In this document: in pieces, positions 51,019-58,334 of the stretch | Layout of the letters: each line of letters starts with the position of its first letter | How positions within the stretch are numbered: position 1 is the first letter of the stretch | Source: SHVO01 sp041905525 | GTDB taxonomy: Bacteria; Pseudomonadota; Alphaproteobacteria; Rhodospirillales; Rhodospirillaceae | Reading direction: 5' to 3' | NCBI GenBank assembly: GCA_041905525.1 | Contig: JAYRKY010000001.1 | Coordinates: forward strand, 124,001-188,000 | Length of the DNA stretch: 64,000 nucleotides | Made by a program: the position numbers and the translations under genes | Notes under the pieces: generated by a model | Told to the model about the DNA's origin: nothing | The model's input: only the letters and a program-made list of their open reading frames with translations | Databases searched by the model: none

Positions 51019-51996
51019 GTGGCTCCGGACTCCACCATGACCGAGACGCCTGCCGTGGACGCGGCGCTTCTGCGCTGCCCCGCGTGCAAGAACGCCCTCG
51101 AAGAGCAGCCTGGCATCTTGCGCTGCGGCGCCTGCGCGACGGATTACCCCGTCGTGCGGGGCATTCCCATTCTGATCAACGACGAGGCCAGCGTCTTCCG
51201 GCGCGCCGACTATTGTCCGGGCGGCAGTTCCTTTCGCGGCGACAGCTACGGTAAAAGCGCCGACGATGCCGGCTCCGGTCTCAAGAAGCTTTATCGGAAA
51301 TTCGCCTCGGTTCTCCTCAACTTTCAAATCTCGCGCACACACCTCGACGCGGAGAAAGCGCTCATCCGCGTGCAACAGCGCGTGCCCAATGCAAAGATCC
51401 TGGTCATCGGCTCCGGCGACGAGGCCTATCTGGGTCCGGGGCAGTTTGTGTACACGGATGTCGCTTTCAGCGGGAGCGCGGGCGTCATCTGCGACGCGCA
51501 CGATCTGCCGTTTCCCGATGGCGCTTTCGATTTTGTCATTGCCGTGGCGGTGCTCGAGCATGTGGTCGACCCGCCGCGCTGTGTCGCGGAGATCTGGCGT
51601 GTGCTCAAGCCTGGGGCCTACGTCTACGCCGCCACGCCGTTTTTGCAGCCCGTGCATATGGGCGCTTACGACTTCACCCGCTTCACTTACCTCGGCCACC
51701 GGCGTCTCTTCCGGTGGTTCGACGACGAAGCCAGCGGCATGGCCTTGGGACCCGGCGCTGGCCTGTCGTGGTCCATTCAATATTTCGTCACCTCGCTCAC
51801 GGACATCAAGCCGCTGCGGGCGGCGCTGCGGCTGGCCTCGCTCATCATCAGCATCCCGCTGAAGCTGGCCGACTATCTCACGCGCGGACATTTGTCTGCG
51901 CTCGACGGCGCCTCCGGCGTGTTTTTCTTTGGGCCCAAACGGTCCGCGCCCATTTCCGACCGCGACATCATTAAGCTATATCGCGGTGGATTCTAG
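51019..51996 (+). CDS. SAM-dependent methyltransferase with N-terminal zinc ribbon
   Basis: A 325-residue protein. Near the N-terminus LLRCPACKNALEEQPGILRC and GACATDYPVVRGIPIL form a Trm112-like zinc ribbon with two CxxC pairs. A class I methyltransferase fold follows: ILVIGSGDEAYLG is motif I, DAHDLPFPDGAFDFVIAVAV and LEHVVDPPRCVAEIWRVLKP are the later motifs. This fusion is common in methyltransferases acting on small molecules or glycans. Start GTG 51019 is uncertain; ATG 51037 is an alternative and neither has a strong ribosome site. Substrate unknown. Confidence 0.82.
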   Translation: MAPDSTMTETPAVDAALLRCPACKNALEEQPGILRCGACATDYPVVRGIPILINDEASVFRRADYCPGGSSFRGDSYGKSADDAGSGLKKLYRKFASVLLNFQISRTHLDAEKALIRVQQRVPNAKILVIGSGDEAYLGPGQFVYTDVAFSGSAGVICDAHDLPFPDGAFDFVIAVAVLEHVVDPPRCVAEIWRVLKPGAYVYAATPFLQPVHMGAYDFTRFTYLGHRRLFRWFDDEASGMALGPGAGLSWSIQYFVTSLTDIKPLRAALRLASLIISIPLKLADYLTRGHLSALDGASGVFFFGPKRSAPISDRDIIKLYRGGF

Positions 51997-52140
51997 GAAC
52001 GTGTGTACCGTAGGCATCTGCTTTTCTCGTCCTGCCACGACCTTACGCACCGAGGATGACGCCCCTGTTTTCGGTGTGCATTTCCGCCGAAACGCTGACA
52101 GAATGCGCGCCACTCCAGGGGGCGGCCGGCTCTTCCGCGC

Positions 52141-52998
52141 ATGAACATGTTCGCACATCTCGCTGTTGGCGCTGGGCGCAGGTACTTGCGGGCCTCTCCG
52201 CTTGAGTTTGGGAAATGGCGCATCGAGCGCGCGCTTTCCCATCTTCTTCAAGCGTCGTCTTTACCGCCGCGCCTCGCGAAAACCCGTGCCGGATTTTTGA
52301 TTCAGGCCGATCTCGGCGATTTCATCGGCCGCACCGTTTACATCACCGGTGAATGGGATCCGCATGTCGGCCGTGTTCTGGAGCAGCGCCTGAAACCGGG
52401 CGGCGTCTTCATCGATGGCGGCGCGAACATCGGTTACTTCACCTTGCTCGCCTCACAGTGTGTCGGCGACGAGGGGCAGGTGCTTTCATTCGAGCCGAAC
52501 CCGGCCGCTTATGCACGGCTTCAAAACAACATCGCTCTGAACGCGGCTTCCAACATCACAGCTCTCAACGTCGGCCTGGGCGCCGAGGCCGGGACCGCGG
52601 TGCTCGACACCGGCAGCGAAGGCAACTTGGGTTCCGCGTCGCTGCGTCCGGGCGCATCGCACGGCGGCGCGTCCATCCAGATCGAGCGGTTGGACGACGT
52701 CGTTGCCCGCCGCGGCCTCGGCCGGGTGTCTCTCGTGAAACTCGATATCGAAGGAGCGGAATACGCCGCGCTCTTGGGAATGAAATCGCTCCTGCAGCGC
52801 GACCGTCCGGATGTCGTTTGCGAGGTGTCCGAGTGGAGCCTTGAGAAGATGGGGGCAAGCCGCGAAAAGCTGATGAGCTTCATGCGCGAACTTGGTTATG
52901 TCCCCACTGTGATTTCGAAGGTGGCCGTCTCGAACCTCGCCGAAGGCGCGCTCTACTTTCAGTTCGACGTCCTGTTCACGCATCCCGGCCGAATCTAG
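52141..52998 (+). CDS. FkbM-family methyltransferase
   Basis: A 285-residue SAM-dependent methyltransferase. GGVFIDGGANIGYFTLLAS (about 88-105) is motif I, GQVLSFEPNPAAYARLQNNI is typical of the family, and SLVKLDIEGAEYAALLGM is the conserved later motif. FkbM-type enzymes often O-methylate sugars, so it may finish a polysaccharide or glycan. It lies 144 bases after the first methyltransferase and may be its own unit. Confidence 0.88.
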   Translation: MNMFAHLAVGAGRRYLRASPLEFGKWRIERALSHLLQASSLPPRLAKTRAGFLIQADLGDFIGRTVYITGEWDPHVGRVLEQRLKPGGVFIDGGANIGYFTLLASQCVGDEGQVLSFEPNPAAYARLQNNIALNAASNITALNVGLGAEAGTAVLDTGSEGNLGSASLRPGASHGGASIQIERLDDVVARRGLGRVSLVKLDIEGAEYAALLGMKSLLQRDRPDVVCEVSEWSLEKMGASREKLMSFMRELGYVPTVISKVAVSNLAEGALYFQFDVLFTHPGRI

Positions 52999-53086
52999 GC
53001 CGTTCGAGTTGGTGTGGATTTATAGCGGCGACGCGCCGCTTGCGCTAAACTAAGCCTTCACTGTGTGAACGCCGGAGCAAGGGCCG

Positions 53087-53707
53087 ATGTGGTGGGCAAT
53101 CGCCGGACTTGTGCTTCTGGGCGGCGCGCTTGCGGGGCCCATCGTGAGTAATGTCGAGCAGCCGAAGTATGAGGTTGTCTCCGCCGCGGGCAATATAGAG
53201 CTCCGCGATTACGCGCCCATGATCGTCGCGGAAGTGGAAGTGAAGGGCGCGCGCGAACCGGCGATTCAGGAAGGGTTCCGCATTATCGCCGACTACATCT
53301 TCGGGAATAACGTCTCGGCGCAAAAGGTCGCCATGACGTCCCCTGTCACGCAGCAGGCCGGCGAGAAGATTGCCATGACCTCGCCGGTGACACAGGAAGG
53401 CGATGGCAACACATGGCGCGTTCGTTTCGTGATGCCGGCTAGCTACACGCTGGAGACCCTTCCCCGCCCGGCCAATCCCGCCGTTTCCTTGCGCGAAATC
53501 TCCGGCGTTCGGCGGGCCGTCGTTCGTTTCACCGGCCTCGCCGGTCAGGACAGCCTTGCCCGTCACACCGACGATCTCACCCATTTCATCGCGGCGAACG
53601 GGCTCCAAGCCGCGGCGCCGCCGACATACGCTTTCTATAATCCGCCGTGGACGCTTCCCTTCCTCCGCCGCAACGAGGTGATGGTGGACGTCGTGAAGCC
53701 GGAATAG
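53087..53707 (+). CDS. SOUL-family heme-binding protein
   Basis: A 206-residue protein. A short hydrophobic N-terminus (WWAIAGLVLLGGALAG) anchors or exports it. The SOUL fold follows: EQPKYEVVSAAGNIELRDYA, a repeat of VAMTSPVTQ (residues about 81-89 and 94-102), FVMPASYTLETLPRPANP and a C-terminal YNPPWTLPFLRRNEVMVDV. SOUL proteins bind heme or tetrapyrroles. It has no obvious functional tie to the polysaccharide genes. Confidence 0.9.
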   Translation: MWWAIAGLVLLGGALAGPIVSNVEQPKYEVVSAAGNIELRDYAPMIVAEVEVKGAREPAIQEGFRIIADYIFGNNVSAQKVAMTSPVTQQAGEKIAMTSPVTQEGDGNTWRVRFVMPASYTLETLPRPANPAVSLREISGVRRAVVRFTGLAGQDSLARHTDDLTHFIAANGLQAAAPPTYAFYNPPWTLPFLRRNEVMVDVVKPE

Positions 53708-53803
53708 CGCACCACCGCATCCGGGCGATCAAGGGCGTTCGCGTGCAGGGATCTCAATCGAGAGAGCCTGACAGCGCACACCAACTCTCGTAGTCTCACC
53801 GCC

Positions 53804-54574
53804 ATGGAACTTCTCGCGCAGGCCCGCGTCGTCATCTGGGAAGGGGGCGCCCTCTGGGTGGTCGACGCCACCAGGCCCGCGGCGCCGGGGCGCAGCACCG
53901 ATCTTCACGCTCACCATGCGATCCAGGTCACCATCGGTCTCGGCGGACGCTTCCGGCTTGAGACGACAAACGGCCATGTTGGCGGCGAGGCTGTCGCTGT
54001 GGCCGCGGACGTCGGCCATACCTTCCAAGCCGAAGGCCTGTTCGCAATCCTCTTTGCTGCGCCGGAAAGTCGCCTCGGACGCGCGATCACGGCGCGGTTT
54101 TTCCAGGCGTCCGACCTTTCAGCGATCCCGCGCGACATGCTCGGCGATTTTCCCGAGCGCATCGCGGCGCTCTTCCGCGCCGGCGGCCGCAATGAGGAGG
54201 CCTTGATCGCGCAAGGCCGAGGCCTCATTTCCCATCTTGCCGCCGATGTCCGCGCCGATGTGCCCGACCTTCGCGTGCGCAAGGTGATCGCCTGGGCCGG
54301 TCAGCGGCTCGATGGACCTCTCGGTCTGGTAGAGGCGGCCGCGGTCGCCGGCCTTTCGGCGGGCCGCCTGCGCCACCTGTTCGTTGAACACACGGGCCTG
54401 CCCTTTAAATCCTTCGTCCTGTGGCTGCGGTTGATGAGGGCCTTGGAGCGCTTCGCGGCGGGTCGCTCGCTCACCGAAGCGGCGCATGAAGCGGGTTTTT
54501 CGGACTCCGCCCATCTCAGCCGTACCTTCCGGCGCATGTTCGGCGTCGCCCCCGCCGGCCTGCGCATGACGTAG
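53804..54574 (+). CDS. AraC-family transcriptional regulator
   Basis: A 256-residue regulator. The first 100 residues are a cupin-like ligand or sensing domain (STDLHAHHAIQVTIGLGGRF). The C-terminus has two helix-turn-helix units: VEAAAVAGLSAGRLRHLF and SLTEAAHEAGFSDSAHLSRT, ending FRRMFGVAPAGLRMT. It lies 77 bases upstream of the metallothionein-like gene on the same strand and may control it; the signal it senses is not known. The start codon choice is by the domain. Confidence 0.85.
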   Translation: MELLAQARVVIWEGGALWVVDATRPAAPGRSTDLHAHHAIQVTIGLGGRFRLETTNGHVGGEAVAVAADVGHTFQAEGLFAILFAAPESRLGRAITARFFQASDLSAIPRDMLGDFPERIAALFRAGGRNEEALIAQGRGLISHLAADVRADVPDLRVRKVIAWAGQRLDGPLGLVEAAAVAGLSAGRLRHLFVEHTGLPFKSFVLWLRLMRALERFAAGRSLTEAAHEAGFSDSAHLSRTFRRMFGVAPAGLRMT

Positions 54575-54651
54575 CCGCTACGTTCAAGTGGCGCGAAACA
54601 CGGCGGGCTAAGTCTCTGTCATCTGCAACCGGTAACCCCAAGGAGGTTCCC

Positions 54652-54831
54652 ATGACTGAGACGTCCCCCACCCTTTGCACCTGCGGATCGGCCTGCGCCT
54701 GCACGCCGTCCACCTGCGCTTGTCGCACAGCCGCGCCAACGCCGGCCGCGTCGCCTTCGTGCGGCTGCGCCGGTGCATGCCGCTGTGAGCCGGACTGCCG
54801 TTGCGCGCCATCCGCGGCCCGGCCGTCGTAG
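54652..54831 (+). CDS. bacterial metallothionein-like protein
   Basis: A 59-residue protein with 12 Cys and no aromatic residue: LCTCGSACACTPSTCACR forms a first cluster, a Pro/Ala spacer (about residues 26-36) follows, and CGCAGACRCEPDCRCAPS forms the second. CxC and CxxxC spacings of this density are those of metal-thiolate proteins that bind Zn, Cd or Cu. A perfect AGGAGG (54641-54646) lies five bases before ATG 54652. No His-rich part is present, unlike SmtA. It lies between the AraC gene and a DUF3703-type membrane protein gene, possibly one operon. Confidence 0.8.
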   Translation: MTETSPTLCTCGSACACTPSTCACRTAAPTPAASPSCGCAGACRCEPDCRCAPSAARPS

Positions 54832-54885
54832 GACCATCTCGCTTGCCCCGGGCGCTCGTCCGGGGCGGCGAGCAGGAGCGTCATC

Positions 54886-55698
54886 ATGGAAATTGTGGTT
54901 GGAAGCGCAGCGGCCCTTGGCGTGGGGCTATTTGCGAGCGTGCTCGGCTTCGATCGCGACCGCGCCTTTTATCCCACGGTGCTGATCGTCATCGCGGCCT
55001 TGTATATTTTGTTCGCCGTGCTCGGCGCGGACTCATCGGCAGCGCCGACGGCCCTTGCGCCCGAACTCGTAACCGCCGCGCTGTTCGTCATACTCGCCGT
55101 ATGTGGGTTCAAGAAAAGCCTTTGGTATATCGCCGGCGGCCTCGTCGCCCATGGGCTCTGGGACGGCGTGCACGCCGACTTTATCTCAAACGCCGGCGTA
55201 CCGTCCTGGTGGCCGGGCTTCTGCGCGGCCTATGACATCACCGCCGGCGTCTATCTCGCGCTTTTGCTGATCTATCGGGAGAAGGGCGCCGCCGACTACG
55301 CGGCGAGGATCCGCCCGCATGTCGAGGTCTGCCTCGCGCTGGCCGACGCCGCCGACCGCGCGGGAGATGCGGCCGGGAGTTTCAGCCATCTCGAACGCGC
55401 GCATATCCTCGCGCAAGCTTCGACGCCGCTGCATGTGCGCGTCCACGCCCGCATGTTTCTCTGGGGCTTGCGCCACCGCAGCATGCGCGAGATCGCCGGC
55501 CAAGTCGTGCGGCTCACGGGAGCGGCCGTGCTCACCCGCTTTCGCGCCGTCCCCCACGGCAACACCGGCGGCGCGAATGTGAGTGCGTTCGCTCCCATGC
55601 CCATACCCGCCGATATCGCCGCACTCATCGCGCGCGCAGAACAGGAGTCGGGATTTGCGCCGCGGTGGCGTACAGCAAGGGAAGTGAGGCTTCGATGA
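54886..55698 (+). CDS. membrane protein: DUF6010-like helices plus DUF3703-like domain
   Basis: A 270-residue protein of two parts. Residues 1-130 form about four helices (VVGSAAALGVGLFASVLGF, VLIVIAALYILFAVLGA, ELVTAALFVILAVCGF) with GGLVAHGLWDGVHADFI and PGFCAAYDITAGVYLALLL, resembling the DUF6010 membrane family. Residues about 135-262 match the DUF3703 layout: SHLERAHILAQASTPLHVRV, HRSMREIAGQVVRLTGA and GNTGGANVSAFAPMPIPADI. The two are usually separate. The gene follows the metallothionein by 54 bases; a role in metal homeostasis is inference. It ends in an ATGA overlap with a short frame. Confidence 0.75.
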   Translation: MEIVVGSAAALGVGLFASVLGFDRDRAFYPTVLIVIAALYILFAVLGADSSAAPTALAPELVTAALFVILAVCGFKKSLWYIAGGLVAHGLWDGVHADFISNAGVPSWWPGFCAAYDITAGVYLALLLIYREKGAADYAARIRPHVEVCLALADAADRAGDAAGSFSHLERAHILAQASTPLHVRVHARMFLWGLRHRSMREIAGQVVRLTGAAVLTRFRAVPHGNTGGANVSAFAPMPIPADIAALIARAEQESGFAPRWRTAREVRLR

Positions 55699-55832
55699 CG
55701 AAAAATTGGCTGGTCTTCTTGGATACAGTTCGAACGGAACGGTTCGAGGAGATCGTATCACTTAGGTCGGTTGCCGCGGCTTTTCCGCTGGCCAGAAAGC
55801 ACACCCGCGCAGAGGCGGATCGAGACGGTTAG
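55695..55832 (+). CDS. possible 45-residue small protein
   Basis: An ATG at 55695 overlaps the stop of the previous gene as ATGA and opens a 45-codon frame, MTKNWLVFLDTVRTERFEEI and so on, ending RKHTRAEADRDG. The overlap is the only strong sign that it is translated. The product shows no signal or known domain and may be a chance frame or a gene remnant. Confidence 0.35.
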   Translation: MTKNWLVFLDTVRTERFEEIVSLRSVAAAFPLARKHTRAEADRDG

Positions 55833-55889
55833 TTGTACTAAGAATTGCGACAGAAGCACGTTCAGTGTGATCGAACGAGCATCAACGAT

Positions 55890-56243
55890 CTATTTCGGGA
55901 CAGAAGGCTTGGCTTGAGTCTTTGCTTGTTCTTTGGCCCGTTCCATGGCGGCTTTCCCCGCATCCTGCTTATCCCGAAGTGGGTCGTCGTTAAGACCTTT
56001 GCCGCGTTCCGCCCCTTGACCTTTTTCTTTCGGGCCGATGCCCCGTCTCTCTTCGCTGCGACCCTGAAGCGCTCCTTTTTCCTTGGCGGCGGCTGCCTTC
56101 GCTTTGCCCATTTCTGCCTCGCAAGCACCTCTGGCCGCGCCACTGAGTTTGTCACAGCCGGCATTTTCCGCGGCAAGGGACGCGCCGGCCGGCGCCATAA
56201 CAATGGCCATGACGGCGCAGGAAATTCTAAGAGACGTTCTCAT
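55890..56243 (-). CDS. small exported Lys/Glu-rich protein, unknown
   Basis: A 117-residue protein with a signal peptide, MRTSLRISCAVMAIVMAPAG ending ASLAAE, and a mature part of very polar composition (KAKAAAAKEKGALQG, GIGPKEKGQGAERGKGLND, MERAKEQAKTQAKPS). Two Cys close to the N-terminus (CDKLSGAARGAC) may pair. GGAGG lies about 8 bases before the start. The sequence resembles small periplasmic helical proteins of unknown function. It is convergent with the short frame at 55695 and divergent from the AsmA gene. Confidence 0.7.
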   Translation of the reverse strand: MRTSLRISCAVMAIVMAPAGASLAAENAGCDKLSGAARGACEAEMGKAKAAAAKEKGALQGRSEERRGIGPKEKGQGAERGKGLNDDPLRDKQDAGKAAMERAKEQAKTQAKPSVPK

Positions 56244-56417
56244 TTTCGACCTCCAAGGTAAGTCGGGCGCTTCTCAATAGACGGCCATAGCATCCGCCAA
56301 GCACCGCCTGTAGTCACCCACAAAATGAGGTAGAGTGGTGATCGCAACTGCCTCATTTTGATGTCACCATGGGTTCGCCGCTGAGGGGCCTGACCGCTAC
56401 CAGTGAGGAGATCCGCA

Positions 56418-58325
56418 ATGAGAAAGATTCTGTTTGCGCTGCTCGGTTTGGTCGCGGTTGTCGCGATTGCCGTCGTCGCTATTCCGCTCCTGATTTCTCC
56501 GGATGAGGTAAAGGCCCAGATAGCCGCGCAGGTCAAAGCCGCGACGGGGCGCGATCTCGCGATCGGTGGCGACGTCGATGTCTCGGTCTTCCCATCCCTG
56601 ACGGTTCAGGTCGGCGATGTCGCGCTCTCCAGCCCACCCGGATTCAAGGCGAAGGAACTCGTGCGCGTGGGAGCGCTCGATCTGAGCTTGAAGATCATGC
56701 CCCTCCTGTCGGGCCAAATCGAGATCGACAGCTTCCGGCTCATTGATCCCGTTTTCACCCTGGAGTCCAATGTGAACGGCAACGGCAACTGGTCGTTCGA
56801 GACGGCCGGCGCAGCACCGGAATCGTCCTCCAAGAGCGGTTCGGATTTCATAAAGGATATCCGACTGGGCGACGTGGGAGTGCAGAACGGAAAGCTGACC
56901 TATACCGACGTGGCGTCGGGCGCCGTGCAGGAAGCGGACGGGATCAACCTGCAAATACAACTCCCCGGTCTCGACGCACCGCTCGCGGTCGATGGCGACC
57001 TGATGTGGCGGAAGCAGAAGATTGCCGTCAAACTTGGCCTGACGAATCCGCGCTCCGTCGTTTCCCGCTCCGGCGAGACACCGGTCTCGCTCACCTTCAG
57101 CGCCGCGCCCCTGGCGGTGTCCGTCACCGGCTCGCTTGCAGCCTCGACCAGCGTCTTGACCGGCGCGGTCGATCTGTCGTCGCCGTCCGTACGCGAACTT
57201 GTGATGTGGACGACAGGCCAGCCCCTGGACGCACCCGGCACCGGATTCGGTCCGCTTTCGATCAAAGGAAGGCTGACCGCCTCCGCAAACAAGGTTTCCT
57301 TCGTCGATGCGGCCATCAGCCTCGACGCGGTGAAGGCAAACGGCGCGCTTGAGGTCGAAACTGCGGGCGCCAGGCCCGCGCTCCGCGGCAGGCTCGATGT
57401 CGAATCGCTGGACCTGAATCCGTATCTGCCTCCGCCCGCTCCATCGGGGCCGATAGTATGGACGGACGATCCGATCGACGCATCCGCTCTCAGAAGCGCG
57501 GATGCAGATTTTACGTTAGCGATCGGGAGCATGAAGATCCGGAACATCACCGTTGGCAGGAGCGCGGCGGCCCTCAGGCTGCGGGGTGGGCGGCTTTCCA
57601 CAGACTTGCGGGAGCTTGCCTTCTACGGCGGCGCCGGAGCTGGCTCGCTCACGATCGACGGCAGCCAGCGCGGCGTGGGCGTCGAAGCCAGTTTCTCGCT
57701 GAAGAACCTGCAAGCCGAGCCGTTTCTCACCGATGCGGCGGACTTCAAGCGCCTGACGGGAACCGGCGCGACGGATCTGAAAATCTCCGGTCGTGGCGGC
57801 ACGCAGCGTGAGATCATTTCATCTCTCTCAGGACAAGGACGATTCTCCTTCGTCGATGGCGCAATCAAGGGCATCGACATACCGGGCATGGTGCGCAACG
57901 TTACTTCGGCGTTCGCGGCGCAAGGCGAGGCGCAGAAAACGGACTTCGCTGAATTGTCCGCCACCTACATGATCGCGGACGGCATCGTCAGCAACAAGGA
58001 TTTGATCCTGCAGGCGCCTGTTCTTCGCGTTGCCGGCGCCGGCACGATCGACCTGCCGAACCGCGCCGTGAAGTACCGGATCGAGCCGAAGCTCGCCGGA
58101 ACCCTTGAAGGCCAGGGCGGCAAGCTCGATGTCGCCGGCCTCATGGTCCCCGTCATCGTCGAGGGGCCATGGGACAAACTCTCCTACAAGCCCGATCTCG
58201 CTTCCGCGGCCAAGGGCGCGGCGGGTAATGCCTTGCGCGGTGTTTTGGGCGGCAAGACAGAGTCGACCCGAAGCCCGCTGCCCTCCTTGAAGGGACTCCT
58301 GCCGGGGCTGGGCGCGCCGAAGTAG
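56418..58325 (+). CDS. AsmA-family protein
   Basis: A 635-residue protein anchored by an N-terminal helix, MRKILFALLGLVAVVAIAVV, followed by the family's opening pattern LISPDEVKAQIAAQVKAATG RDL and VDVSVFPSLTVQVGDVALSS. The long beta-rich periplasmic part and the C-terminal AsmA domain (GAIKGIDIPGMVRNVTSAFA, TDFAELSATYMIADGI, LPNRAVKYRIEPKLAG) are present. AsmA relatives support outer-membrane lipid transport and assembly. Start ATG 56418 has GAGGAG in front, so the five codons upstream are not used. Confidence 0.9.
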   Translation: MRKILFALLGLVAVVAIAVVAIPLLISPDEVKAQIAAQVKAATGRDLAIGGDVDVSVFPSLTVQVGDVALSSPPGFKAKELVRVGALDLSLKIMPLLSGQIEIDSFRLIDPVFTLESNVNGNGNWSFETAGAAPESSSKSGSDFIKDIRLGDVGVQNGKLTYTDVASGAVQEADGINLQIQLPGLDAPLAVDGDLMWRKQKIAVKLGLTNPRSVVSRSGETPVSLTFSAAPLAVSVTGSLAASTSVLTGAVDLSSPSVRELVMWTTGQPLDAPGTGFGPLSIKGRLTASANKVSFVDAAISLDAVKANGALEVETAGARPALRGRLDVESLDLNPYLPPPAPSGPIVWTDDPIDASALRSADADFTLAIGSMKIRNITVGRSAAALRLRGGRLSTDLRELAFYGGAGAGSLTIDGSQRGVGVEASFSLKNLQAEPFLTDAADFKRLTGTGATDLKISGRGGTQREIISSLSGQGRFSFVDGAIKGIDIPGMVRNVTSAFAAQGEAQKTDFAELSATYMIADGIVSNKDLILQAPVLRVAGAGTIDLPNRAVKYRIEPKLAGTLEGQGGKLDVAGLMVPVIVEGPWDKLSYKPDLASAAKGAAGNALRGVLGGKTESTRSPLPSLKGLLPGLGAPK

Positions 58326-58334
58326 CAGAGCCGT

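Noticed and set aside
54586..54602. TGGCGCGAAACACGGC upstream of the metallothionein gene as a sigma-54 promoter
   Set aside because: The -24 half resembles the promoter at 50190 but there is no -12 GC at the right distance.
54516..54887. 123-codon minus-strand open frame over the metallothionein-like gene
   Set aside because: The plus strand has a perfect ribosome site and a Cys-patterned product; the minus translation has no feature.
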